A DNA stretch of 64,000 bases from Modicisalibacter coralii (lineage in GTDB: Bacteria; Pseudomonadota; Gammaproteobacteria; Pseudomonadales; Halomonadaceae), in NCBI RefSeq assembly GCF_004117855.1, contig NZ_QWBW01000011.1:64023-128022 (forward strand), in the 5' to 3' direction. The notes under the pieces were generated by a model, which ran no database searches, was not told the origin of the DNA, and saw only the letters and a list, made by a program, of their open reading frames with translations. Both the position numbers and the translations under genes were made by a program. Positions 7,276-15,774 of this stretch are shown in pieces. How positions within the stretch are numbered: position 1 is the stretch's first letter; each line of letters begins with the position of its first letter.

Positions 7276-7947
7276 TTACTGATCTCCCGGCACGCCGTAG
7301 CTGGGCGCCGCGTCGGGCTTTCTGGCTCGCGCCACGTAGTCCTCGAGCTGCGGGGCATAACGCGACCACAGCTCGCGGAGACCGGCGATGGGGGCCTCTG
7401 CCCAGTCGATGCGAAGGTTGATCACCGGCCACGGTTCGTCGGGACGGGCGACGACGAGCCCCGCCGAGTAGACCGGCCCGGCTTCGCCGCCGGCAGCCAG
7501 CCCCGCCTCCATCGCGACCAGCAGTCGCTCCGCCAGCGGCCCTTCACTCTGCTCGAATGCCTCGACCATGGCCTGCGGCACCTTGGCATCGGCGAGCAGG
7601 TTGCCCGCCGCAACGCAATCCACGCCATCGGCACGACCGACCACGCCAAGCGCATTGTCGCCATCGTAGACCGCGGTGCGGCCCTGGCCGTCGATCAGCA
7701 ACAGCTGCCGGTATTCGGGGGCCGCTTCGCCCGCCAGCAGTTGCTGTAGCGTCTCCTGCGGGGAATGTCCGCCCGCCATCAGCTCGAGCCCCTTGGGGCC
7801 CAGTGCCGGATTGGTGACATTCTGGGTCAGTACCGCGCCATTGGGGCCGGCAAAGGCACAGCGCGCCGCGACACAGATGCTCGACGAGCTGACCGCGCAG
7901 CCGGTCTCGCCGGTTTCGGCGCAACGCGCCGCGATCGAAAAGGTCAT
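7276..7947 (-). CDS. DUF1028 family protein
   Basis: The 223-residue protein begins MTFSIAARCAETGETGCAVSS and continues VTQNVTNPALGPKG-like; these are the hallmarks of DUF1028, a family with an Ntn-hydrolase-like fold and no settled activity. The later segment VYDGDNALGVVGRADG is also conserved. The ATG at 7947-7945 overlaps the TGA of the upstream RidA gene, indicating translational coupling. DUF1028 genes often neighbour RidA and peptide transporters, as here, so a role in processing an imported amino-acid derivative is plausible but unproven. Confidence 0.85.
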   Translation of the reverse strand: MTFSIAARCAETGETGCAVSSSSICVAARCAFAGPNGAVLTQNVTNPALGPKGLELMAGGHSPQETLQQLLAGEAAPEYRQLLLIDGQGRTAVYDGDNALGVVGRADGVDCVAAGNLLADAKVPQAMVEAFEQSEGPLAERLLVAMEAGLAAGGEAGPVYSAGLVVARPDEPWPVINLRIDWAEAPIAGLRELWSRYAPQLEDYVARARKPDAAPSYGVPGDQ

Positions 7948-8363
7948 GCGTCCTCCTCGGGAATCACCGCGATCACGTCGATTTCCATCAGCCACTCCGG
8001 CTGCGCCAGACCGGCGACGACCAGTCCGGTCGAGATCGGGAACACCCCGCGCAGCCATTTGCCGACTTCCCGGTAGACCGGTTCGCGAAAGCGCGGATCG
8101 GTGATGTAGGTGGTGGTCTTGACGATATGCGACAGATCGCTGCCCGCTTCCTCGAGCAGTTGCTTGACGTTCGCCATCGCCTGCTCGGCCTGGGCGCGCG
8201 GGTCGCCCAGGCCGACCAGATTGCCGTCGAAATCCGTGCCCACCTGGCCGCGGACATAGACGGTGTTGCCGGCGCGCACCGCCTGGCACAGGTCATTGTC
8301 CAGCGTCTGGTTGGGGTAGGTTTCCTGGGTGTTGAACATGCGAATACGCGTATGCGTCGGCAT
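7944..8363 (-). CDS. RidA family (YjgF/YER057c/UK114) protein
   Basis: 139 residues from the ATG at 8363, starting MPTHTRIRMFNTQETYPNQT. The body has the RidA signatures VRGQVGTDFDGN, DPRAQAEQAMANVKQLLEEAG and HIVKTTTYI. RidA proteins are trimeric and hydrolyse reactive enamine/imine intermediates. This one belongs to a divergent subgroup, since the classical IPA-rich N-terminus and the late RxAV motif are not obvious. The start codon overlaps the stop of the monooxygenase gene (TGATG) and the stop overlaps the DUF1028 start, so the three genes form a tightly coupled operon. Confidence 0.88.
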   Translation of the reverse strand: MPTHTRIRMFNTQETYPNQTLDNDLCQAVRAGNTVYVRGQVGTDFDGNLVGLGDPRAQAEQAMANVKQLLEEAGSDLSHIVKTTTYITDPRFREPVYREVGKWLRGVFPISTGLVVAGLAQPEWLMEIDVIAVIPEEDA

Positions 8364-9694
8364 CAGCTGGCCCTCTGAGGACGTGGCGCGGCGTGCGGGA
8401 TCGTCTCGTCGTCCGCCGGTGCCGATTGTGCGAGTTCGGCCGCGTCGTAGTGGGCGAGATAACCGCGCATCTTGGCGATATGATCGGCGATGTGCTTGGC
8501 ATCGTGCCAGACACCCCAGATGAAGCTCGAGCCACGGCGGGAGAGCCACGGCAGCCCCAGGAAATAGACGCCGGGCTCGCTGGAGACGCCGCGCTGGTGG
8601 TCGGGCCTGCCGTCGCTATCGAACGCATCGACCTCGAGCCAGCCGTAATCCTGCGAGAAGCCCGTGGCCCAGATGATGGTGCTGATCCCGGCTTCGGCCA
8701 GATCGAGTTCGGCGAGTGGCTGCGTCACGCAGTCCGGGTCCGACGGGATGACACGCGCCTCCGGCTCCGGCGGCAGATCGAGGCCATTGCGCTCGACATA
8801 GGCGTCGGCGCCATCGAGCAGGGCCAGGTAATTGGCGTCGCCGGCATCCAGGTTGGCGCGCAGGTCCGGCGCGAAGCGTGCCACACCCGCCTCGAAGGCG
8901 TCGGTACGTCCGACCAGCGTCACCCCCTCGTGAGCGAGCCGCCGAAAATCGATGGTGTAGCCCCCGCGAGCGCCGGTCACCGCGATGGTGACGTGTTCCG
9001 AGCCCGGCTGGCGAACCTCGTTGTCCCACTCGCCGAGTACGCCGAGCCACCAGCAGAAATCGCGGCCGCGATAGGTTCGCGGCGGGCGGTGGTGGGGGCC
9101 GACGGAGAGATAGACTCGACGCCCCGCGCGGTTGAGTTCGGCGGCGACCTGAGTGCCGGAGGACCCGGCGCCGACGACCAGCACGGCGCCCTCGGGCAGT
9201 TGCTCGGGGTTGCGGTAATCGGCCGTGTGCAACTGGGTAAAGCGCGGGTCCTGCGGGGCGATCGCCGGAATGACCGGCGTCTGGAAGGCCCCTGTCGCGG
9301 CGACGACGCGCTGCGCCTCGATCCTGCCCCGCGAGGTCTCCACCGTGAAGCCGGGGCGGCCCCGATTCGCCGTCACACGGGTGACCTCGACGCCGGTACG
9401 CACGGGAACCTCGAATTTCCGTGCATAGGCTTCGAAATACGCTGCCACCTGCTCTTTCGGCACGAAGCCGTCCGGCGCCATGTCCGGGAATTCCATGCCC
9501 GGGAAACGGTCATGCCACGCCGGCCCGTTGGCGACCAGCGAGTCCCAGCGCGCCGTGCGCCAGCGCTCGGCGATGCGGTCGCGTTCCAGCACTAGGTGCG
9601 GCACGCCATGGCGGGTCAGGTGCTCGCTCATGGCGATGCCGGCCTGGCCCCCACCGACGATCAGCGTGTCGGTCTTCGTTATGTCATTCATCAT
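8363..9694 (-). CDS. FAD-dependent monooxygenase / NAD(P)-binding oxidoreductase
   Basis: About 443 residues. Two Rossmann motifs are clear: DTLIVGGGQAGIAMSEHL near the N-terminus for FAD and AVLVVGAGSSGTQVAAEL in the middle for NADPH. The spacing and the late ATGFSQDYGWL motif fit single-component flavin-containing monooxygenases of the CzcO/TrkA-like group. The start is one of three ATGs clustered at 9700-9689; 9694 gives the best distance from aagga. It is the first gene of the coupled RidA-DUF1028 series, divergent from the ABC importer at 10570, and probably begins oxidation of the imported substrate. Confidence 0.85.
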   Translation of the reverse strand: MMNDITKTDTLIVGGGQAGIAMSEHLTRHGVPHLVLERDRIAERWRTARWDSLVANGPAWHDRFPGMEFPDMAPDGFVPKEQVAAYFEAYARKFEVPVRTGVEVTRVTANRGRPGFTVETSRGRIEAQRVVAATGAFQTPVIPAIAPQDPRFTQLHTADYRNPEQLPEGAVLVVGAGSSGTQVAAELNRAGRRVYLSVGPHHRPPRTYRGRDFCWWLGVLGEWDNEVRQPGSEHVTIAVTGARGGYTIDFRRLAHEGVTLVGRTDAFEAGVARFAPDLRANLDAGDANYLALLDGADAYVERNGLDLPPEPEARVIPSDPDCVTQPLAELDLAEAGISTIIWATGFSQDYGWLEVDAFDSDGRPDHQRGVSSEPGVYFLGLPWLSRRGSSFIWGVWHDAKHIADHIAKMRGYLAHYDAAELAQSAPADDETIPHAAPRPQRAS

Positions 9695-10569
9695 CTTCAT
9701 GTCCTTGAGAGATCGCGCAATCGGCGGGTAACGCGCTGGGCCGGGCCCGTCGCTACGACGCCCCGCGGGAGACTGGCGCGGGATGGCGCTGTCGAGCGTC
9801 AACACGTGAGTGAAACCCCGCGGGGACGTCTCGGCTGCCGTCGTCGAAAGGGATGACGCGATGGGGCGGGGCCGGCTCGGCGGTGGGGCAGGGCACGACG
9901 CTGACGGCCGGGCTCTTGCGCCGGAAGGTGTAACCGGTCGCCGGGCCGGCACCGTTTGGGTGCATGGCATCAGGCCATGGCGCCGAATCGCTGCTCGGCC
10001 CTGGGCATCTCTGCGCTGTCGCGCACGCCGGAGAAGGGATCATCTCAACCTCCGATATTGTTATTGGCAACGCGAGGCGAGTCGCGTGGTTCTCATGGTA
10101 GATAGGCCGGCTGGATCATTAAAATATTGTTATCCGTTCTTTGGGTTCAGTTTTTTTGATTCAGCGGCCCTCGGTCCGCTCAGGCCAGTTTGCGCAGCAG
10201 TCCGAGGCGGGGCCGATGCCGATCTCAGCGATGCCACGCATGGCATGAGGGTTGCATTGAGTTTCTCGAGAAGGGCTATCACGACGGGCGGTGGGGCAGG
10301 CCATTGACGCGCTTGCGAAGCTTTAGCTTTACCTGAATCTGGACTGGTTAGGTTTTTGTTAATCAGGGGTGTGGATAATCATTATTTAACTTGGCTACGA
10401 CTTTCGGTTTAGTGGATTCCAGTGGTGGCGGTGTCAGGCCCTGACTGACCCATTGCAGTGCTCCACGGTAAAAGACCGCCATGCCCCTGGCAGATGGGCA
10501 CGGCGACAAACCAAGAACAATGACTGCACAGACACCACCGGCGACGGCGGTGTCGGGAGAAACGACAAG
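9695..10569. other. 875-bp divergent intergenic region
   Basis: It separates the minus-strand monooxygenase operon from the plus-strand ABC importer and should hold both promoters. Frames are open on both strands, but none has a recognisable product or good start. The middle (10050-10150) is AT-richer than its surroundings, with tattgttattggcaac and taaaatattgttatcc. A further AT-rich patch lies at 10340-10390. I could not define a promoter or LysR box with confidence. Confidence 0.5.
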
Positions 10570-12135
10570 ATGCAAAAACCCTTCGAACTGACTCGCCGGG
10601 GGTTCCTCGCCGGTTCCGCGACGCTGGGTGCCGGCCTGATTGTGGGGCCGGGACAGACGTGGGCCGAGTCCTGGAAGCCGAAACCGGGCGGTCACTTTCG
10701 CGTCGGCATTGGCGATTTCTCGGCCACCGACACCATGGATGTGACCACCAACGACACCAAGTTCTTCAACGTCGCGCAGATGACCACGCGCAACTGCCTC
10801 GTGGAGGTGGACGGCGACGGCAAGCTGATCCCGGAGCTCGCGACCAGCTGGGACAGTGACCCGGCCGCCAAGGTCTGGACCTTCAAGCTTCGCCAGGGCG
10901 TCACCTTCCACAACGGCAAGACGTTCGGCCCCGAGGATGTCGTCTTCACGCTGAAGCGCCATCTGGAAGCGGGATCCACCTCGGGCATCAAGCCCTTCCT
11001 CGGCGACGTGGAGTCATTCGAGGCCACCGGGCCGGATGAAGTCACCATTACGCTGTCCAGCGGTAACGTGGATATCCCGGCCATTCTCTCGATCCCGATG
11101 TCCGCCATCATCGCCGACGGCACTCGCGACCCCAACGACGGTAACGGGACCGGCCCCTATATTCTGGAAAGCTTCAGGCCGGCCATCGGTGCGTCGTTCA
11201 AGCGCAACCCCAACTACTGGAAAGAAGGGCGCGGCCACTTCGACAGCGTCGAACTGGTCGCCATCGCCGATCCGTCGGCACGCACGTCGGCGCTGATCGG
11301 TGGCAACATCAACACCTACAATCAGGTCGACCTCAAGACGGTGGAACTGCTCAAGCGCAGCTCCTCGGTGCGGATCATCTCGTTGCCCTCCAAGGCGCAC
11401 TACTGCTTCCCGATGATGCAGACGATGGCCCCGTTCAAGAACCCGGACGTGGTCGACGCGATGCGCTATGCCATCGACCGCAAGGACATGGTCCAGCGGA
11501 TTCTCAAGGGCTATGGCACGGTCGCTAACGACCAGCCGATCTCGTCGGCATACCCCTACTTCAATCCCGACATTCCCCAGCGCGAGTACGATCCGGACAG
11601 GGCAAGATCGCTGCTCAAGAAAGCGGGAATGAGCAACCTCAGCGTCGACCTCAACGTCTGCGAGGTGCCCTTTTCCGGGGCCACGGATGCGGCAGTCCTG
11701 TTCAAGCAGTACGCCAAGGACGCGGGCATCGACATCAACATCAAGCGCGTGCCGGACGACGGTTACTGGGACAAGGTCTGGACCCGGGTGCCGCTATGTA
11801 CCGCGCGCTGGTCGGGGCGGCCGACCGAAGGAATCATGATCGGCGGTGCCTACACCAGTGCGGCGGCAGAAGCCGGCTGGAACGAAACCGGCATGCGGGA
11901 TCCGCAACTGGATCAACTGGTTTCCGCGGCGCGCCAGGAGACCGACGAAGCCAAGCGCCGCCAGATGTATTACGACATGCAGGAAATCATCCATACCCGC
12001 GGTTCGAACAACATCTTTGCGTTCGCGAACATCACCGACGCTACCAGCAGCAAGGTCGCCACGCCGAAGAAGATCGCCACCAACCGCGATCTGGACGGCT
12101 TCCGAGCCACCGAACGCTGGTGGTTCTGGCACTGA
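10570..12135 (+). CDS. ABC transporter substrate-binding protein, peptide/nickel (SBP_bac_5) family
   Basis: 521 residues from the ATG at 10570, preceded by ggag. The N-terminus carries a twin-arginine signal (ELTRRGFLAGSATLGAG, then the cleavage-like TWAES), so the protein is probably exported folded by Tat. The mature part has the family 5 features: NCLVEVDGDGKLIPELATSW, WTFKLRQGVTFHNGKTF and MRYAIDRKDMVQ. It delivers peptides, opines or other small solutes to the permeases encoded downstream. The first gene of a five-gene plus-strand operon. Confidence 0.93.
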   Translation: MQKPFELTRRGFLAGSATLGAGLIVGPGQTWAESWKPKPGGHFRVGIGDFSATDTMDVTTNDTKFFNVAQMTTRNCLVEVDGDGKLIPELATSWDSDPAAKVWTFKLRQGVTFHNGKTFGPEDVVFTLKRHLEAGSTSGIKPFLGDVESFEATGPDEVTITLSSGNVDIPAILSIPMSAIIADGTRDPNDGNGTGPYILESFRPAIGASFKRNPNYWKEGRGHFDSVELVAIADPSARTSALIGGNINTYNQVDLKTVELLKRSSSVRIISLPSKAHYCFPMMQTMAPFKNPDVVDAMRYAIDRKDMVQRILKGYGTVANDQPISSAYPYFNPDIPQREYDPDRARSLLKKAGMSNLSVDLNVCEVPFSGATDAAVLFKQYAKDAGIDINIKRVPDDGYWDKVWTRVPLCTARWSGRPTEGIMIGGAYTSAAAEAGWNETGMRDPQLDQLVSAARQETDEAKRRQMYYDMQEIIHTRGSNNIFAFANITDATSSKVATPKKIATNRDLDGFRATERWWFWH

Positions 12136-12197
12136 TTTTCAAGTGATGACGGGCGTGACGTCTCGCGCGTCGCGCCCCCCAACTGCGTGGACCTGTC

Positions 12198-13154
12198 GTG
12201 AGCATTCTGACCAAGACCATCCTTCAGCGGCTGCTGATCGGGATCGCCATGCTGGCGGTCATCTCGGTAGTCATCTTCCTGGCCGTGGACCTGCTCCCGG
12301 GCGATATCGCCCGCGCCATGCTCGGCAACGCGGCATCCAACGAAGCCCTGGATGCCATGCGCGCCAAGCTCGGGCTCGACCAGCCGGCCATCATTCGCTT
12401 CCTTGACTGGGCAGGCGGCGTCCTGCACGGGGACTTCGGGGTTTCCCTCGCCACCCGCGAACCCGTCTCGGAGACCATTTCCACCCGCCTCTACAACACC
12501 CTGTTCCTGGCCGGCATGGCAGCCAGCATCGCCGTGCCGATCTCGCTGCTGCTGGGCATCGGCGCGGCCCTGTGGCGCGACAGCAAGTTCGACCGCATCG
12601 CGTCGCTGCTCACCCTGGGCGCGATCTCGGTACCGGAGTTCTTCGTCGCCTATTCGCTGGTGGCGCTGTTCGCCATCTACTTTCCGATCTTTCCGCCCAT
12701 CGCGACGCTGCCTCAGGGTGCCGGATTCATGGACCGGATCGATGTGCTGATCCTGCCGGCGCTGACACTCTCGTTTTGTGTCATCGCGCACATGATGCGC
12801 ACCATCCGCGCGGCGCTGATCGACGTGCTGGACAGCCCCTACATGGCGATGGCCGAAATGAAGGGCATCCCGATGCGCAGGCGGGTGCTGAGACACGCGC
12901 TGCCCAATGCCATGGCCCCGATCATCAACTCCATCGTGCTCAATCTGGCCTATCTGATCGTGGGCGTGGTGGTGGTCGAGGTGATCTTCGTCTATCCCGG
13001 CCTGGGCCAGGTTCTGATCGACAGCGTCGCCAAGCGCGACCTGCCGCTGGTACAGGCGGCCTGCCTGATCTTCGCCGCGCTCTACCTGTTCCTGAATACG
13101 GTGGCCGACGTGCTGGCCATCGCCTTCAATCCCCGACTCAGGTTCCCACGCTGA
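12198..13154 (+). CDS. ABC transporter permease, DppB type
   Basis: 318 residues with about six membrane helices, beginning with GTG at 12198. The first helix (LIGIAMLAVISVVIFLAVDLL) is followed by the periplasmic segment GDIARAMLGNAASNEALDAMRAKLGLD that marks DppB/OppB-type permeases. The EAA loop for contact with the ATPase is near MAEMKGIPMRRRVLRHALPN. The gene lies 62 bp after the binding protein and its TGA overlaps the ATG of the next permease. It forms half of the channel of the importer. Confidence 0.93.
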   Translation: MSILTKTILQRLLIGIAMLAVISVVIFLAVDLLPGDIARAMLGNAASNEALDAMRAKLGLDQPAIIRFLDWAGGVLHGDFGVSLATREPVSETISTRLYNTLFLAGMAASIAVPISLLLGIGAALWRDSKFDRIASLLTLGAISVPEFFVAYSLVALFAIYFPIFPPIATLPQGAGFMDRIDVLILPALTLSFCVIAHMMRTIRAALIDVLDSPYMAMAEMKGIPMRRRVLRHALPNAMAPIINSIVLNLAYLIVGVVVVEVIFVYPGLGQVLIDSVAKRDLPLVQAACLIFAALYLFLNTVADVLAIAFNPRLRFPR

Positions 13155-13990
13155 TGACCCTACCTTCCCGAATCTTCACTGCATTGCGCTGGCTGCTCAT
13201 CGCGGCGGTCGTGCTCTGGCTGGCCGCGGCGCTGGCCGCCGGTCTGGTCTCGCCGTTCTCGCCCGACGCCATCGTCGGTGGTGCCTGGTCGGGGGCGTTC
13301 TGGCAGGACACCTCCGAACACGCCGGGCAGATCCTGGGTACCGACCAACTCGGCCGGGACATGCTCACCCGCTTGCTCTACGGCACGCGCAACACCATGT
13401 TCGTGGCCCTGACAGCGACCTTCGCCTGCTTCGTGCTGGGGATCGTCTTCGGCTTCTGGGCCGCCATCGTGCGCGGCAAGTTCGACATGATCGCCTCGCG
13501 CATCGTCGATCTGATCATCGCCGTGCCGTCGCTGATCGTGACCCTGCTGGTGATCACCGCCATGGGGCCGTCGATTCCCGTACTGATCGGCGTCATCGCC
13601 GTCGTCGATGGCACCCGCGTCTACCGGCTCGCGCGGCTGGTCGGCATGAACGTCACCACCCTGGAGTTCTTCGAAACCGCCAAGCTGCGCGGCGAAAACA
13701 AGCTGTGGCTGATGACCCGGGAAGTGCTGCCCAATGTGGTACGGCCGCTGATCACCGAGTTCGGCCTGCGCTTCTGTTTCATTTTCCTGTTCATCGCCTC
13801 GCTGAGCTTCCTCGGTCTGGGCGTTCAGCCACCCACCGCCGATCTCGGCTCCATGGTGCGCGAGAATGCCCCGGCCATCTCCTTCGGGGTGCTGGCACCG
13901 CTGTTTCCCGCCGCCGTGATTGCCACCCTCGCCATCGCCGTCAATTTCGTCACCGATGCCATCGCCGATCGTGTTCGGCCGACGCCATGA
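13154..13990 (+). CDS. ABC transporter permease, DppC type
   Basis: 278 residues. An N-terminal helix is followed by the periplasmic GTDQLGRDMLTRLLYGTRN motif diagnostic of DppC/OppC permeases, then five more helices and the EAA loop FFETAKLRGENKLWLMTREVLPN. The ATG at 13154 shares bases with the upstream TGA, and its own TGA overlaps the ATG of the ATPase gene, so the three proteins are translationally coupled. It pairs with the DppB-type protein in the membrane. Confidence 0.93.
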   Translation: MTLPSRIFTALRWLLIAAVVLWLAAALAAGLVSPFSPDAIVGGAWSGAFWQDTSEHAGQILGTDQLGRDMLTRLLYGTRNTMFVALTATFACFVLGIVFGFWAAIVRGKFDMIASRIVDLIIAVPSLIVTLLVITAMGPSIPVLIGVIAVVDGTRVYRLARLVGMNVTTLEFFETAKLRGENKLWLMTREVLPNVVRPLITEFGLRFCFIFLFIASLSFLGLGVQPPTADLGSMVRENAPAISFGVLAPLFPAAVIATLAIAVNFVTDAIADRVRPTP

Positions 13991-15696
13991 GCCATGCCAT
14001 GAAGCCCAACCATCAGACATCCAACATCACCCCGTTCAGGAGCCGTGCCATGCGACCATCGGAATCCGATGCGGCGCTTCTCAGGATCGAGGACCTGCGT
14101 ATCGAAGTCGACAAGGAGGGCACCTGGTCCGAGATTCTTCACGGCGTCAGCGTTGCGCTGAAGCGCGGGGAAATCCTCGGCGTGATCGGCGAAAGTGGCG
14201 CCGGCAAATCCACCATCGGCCTGGCCGCACTGGGCTACACCCGCAATGGCGGGCGCTTCTCGGGCGGCAAGGTCTTTCTCGACGGTGTGGAGATGCTCTC
14301 CGCACCAACCGCCATCCTGGAGAAGATGCGCGGTACCCGGGTGGCCTATGTCGCCCAGTCCGCGGCCAGCCACTTCAACCCGGCCCACACGATCGGCGCG
14401 CAGTTCGCGGAAGTGCTGCGGCTGCGCACCGGCATGAAGAAGCAGGACATCGCCCGCAAGGCGGCGGATCTCTATGCCGAGCTCGGCCTGCCGGATCCGG
14501 AAACCATCGGCAACCGCTATCCGCACCAGCTCTCCGGCGGTCAGTTGCAGCGCGCGATGATCGCGATGGCGATGGCCACCGACCCGGACCTGCTGGTGTT
14601 CGACGAGCCGACCACGGCGCTGGACGTGACCACCCAGCTCGATGTGCTCGGCTGCGTCAAGCGGGTGCTCGACCGCGCCGGCGCCGCCGCGCTCTACATC
14701 AGCCATGACCTGGCGCTGGTCGCGCAACTGGCCGACCGCATCATGGTGATGCGCAACGGCGACATGGTGGAGACCGGCGCGACCCGCGAGATGCTGGCCA
14801 ATCCCCGGCAGACCTATACCCGCGAGCTGCTCGAGGGCCTGCAGACCCAGCGCGATGCCGTGTTCGTGCCGGAACCCGACACCCAGCCGCTGCTGCGTCT
14901 GGACCACCTGAGTGCCAGCTACAGCGGCTCGGAAAAGGTGCTGGACGACGTCACCGTTCACGTGCATCGCGGCGAGACCGTGGCCATCGTCGGCGAGAGC
15001 GGCTCGGGCAAGTCGACGCTGACGCGCTCGATCTGCGGGCTACTGCCGCCGATGGCCGGCGAGATGCTGTTCGATGACGCCGTGCTCCCGCCACGGCTCG
15101 ACAGGCGCCAACCCGACACGCTCAAGCGCATCCAGCTCGTCCATCAGCTACCCGATCTCGCGCTCAACAGCGCGCAGCGCATCGGCACCATCATCGGGCG
15201 CCCGCTCAAGGTCTTCCAGGGGTTGACCGGACGCGCCCAGGCGCAGCGCGTGACCGAGCTGCTCGAGATGCTCGAACTGCCGGCCAGCTATGCCCGACGC
15301 TATCCCGCGCAACTCTCCGGGGGTGAAAAACAGCGCGTGGCCATCGCCCGGGCGCTGGCCGCCGATCCCGCGCTGTTGATCTGCGACGAGGTCACCTCGG
15401 CGCTGGACCAGCTCGTCGCGGCCGGCGTGCTGCGCATCCTGCGGCGGCTCAAGCAGGAACTCAGCCTCGGCATGATCTTCATCACCCACGACATGGCCAC
15501 GGTGCGCGAGATCGCCGATACCGTCATCGTCATGCGCCAGGGCAAGGTCGTGAATCGCGGCTCGGTGCACGACGTGTTGAACGATCCCGACGAGCCCTAT
15601 ACCCGGGAACTGGTCGCCGCGGCACCGGAGATGGACCCGGACTGGATCACGCGGGTGCGGCCGAATTTCAACAACAGGCGCCGAACCGGCACCTGA
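13987..15696 (+). CDS. ABC transporter ATP-binding protein, fused DppD-DppF type
   Basis: 569 residues containing two complete nucleotide-binding domains. The first has Walker A GESGAGKST, signature LSGGQLQR and Walker B LLVFDEPTTALD. The second has Walker A GESGSGKST, signature LSGGEKQR and LLICDEVTSALD. The fusion replaces separate DppD and DppF subunits, as in YejF and GsiA. The second domain's Q-loop region reads IQLVHQLPDLALN, a slightly unusual variant, and its Walker B glutamate is followed by VTS instead of PTS/PVS. The ATG at 13987 overlaps the permease stop; an internal ATG at 14050 is an alternative. Confidence 0.92.
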   Translation: MSHAMKPNHQTSNITPFRSRAMRPSESDAALLRIEDLRIEVDKEGTWSEILHGVSVALKRGEILGVIGESGAGKSTIGLAALGYTRNGGRFSGGKVFLDGVEMLSAPTAILEKMRGTRVAYVAQSAASHFNPAHTIGAQFAEVLRLRTGMKKQDIARKAADLYAELGLPDPETIGNRYPHQLSGGQLQRAMIAMAMATDPDLLVFDEPTTALDVTTQLDVLGCVKRVLDRAGAAALYISHDLALVAQLADRIMVMRNGDMVETGATREMLANPRQTYTRELLEGLQTQRDAVFVPEPDTQPLLRLDHLSASYSGSEKVLDDVTVHVHRGETVAIVGESGSGKSTLTRSICGLLPPMAGEMLFDDAVLPPRLDRRQPDTLKRIQLVHQLPDLALNSAQRIGTIIGRPLKVFQGLTGRAQAQRVTELLEMLELPASYARRYPAQLSGGEKQRVAIARALAADPALLICDEVTSALDQLVAAGVLRILRRLKQELSLGMIFITHDMATVREIADTVIVMRQGKVVNRGSVHDVLNDPDEPYTRELVAAAPEMDPDWITRVRPNFNNRRRTGT

Positions 15697-15774
15697 GTCT
15701 CGCGCCGAGGCGGGCGCCGGCGGTCGACGCGACGGCTGGCGCTCTTTCACCACTTCCTGTCATCGGAGACGTCC

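Noticed and set aside
6196-7749. 517-codon plus-strand frame across the PhyH and DUF1028 genes
   Set aside because: Opposite strand of two well-supported genes; no domain or sensible start.
9753-10070. Small gene on the minus strand in the 875-bp divergent region
   Set aside because: Proline/serine-rich product with no motif and no Shine-Dalgarno; it merges with the monooxygenase leader.
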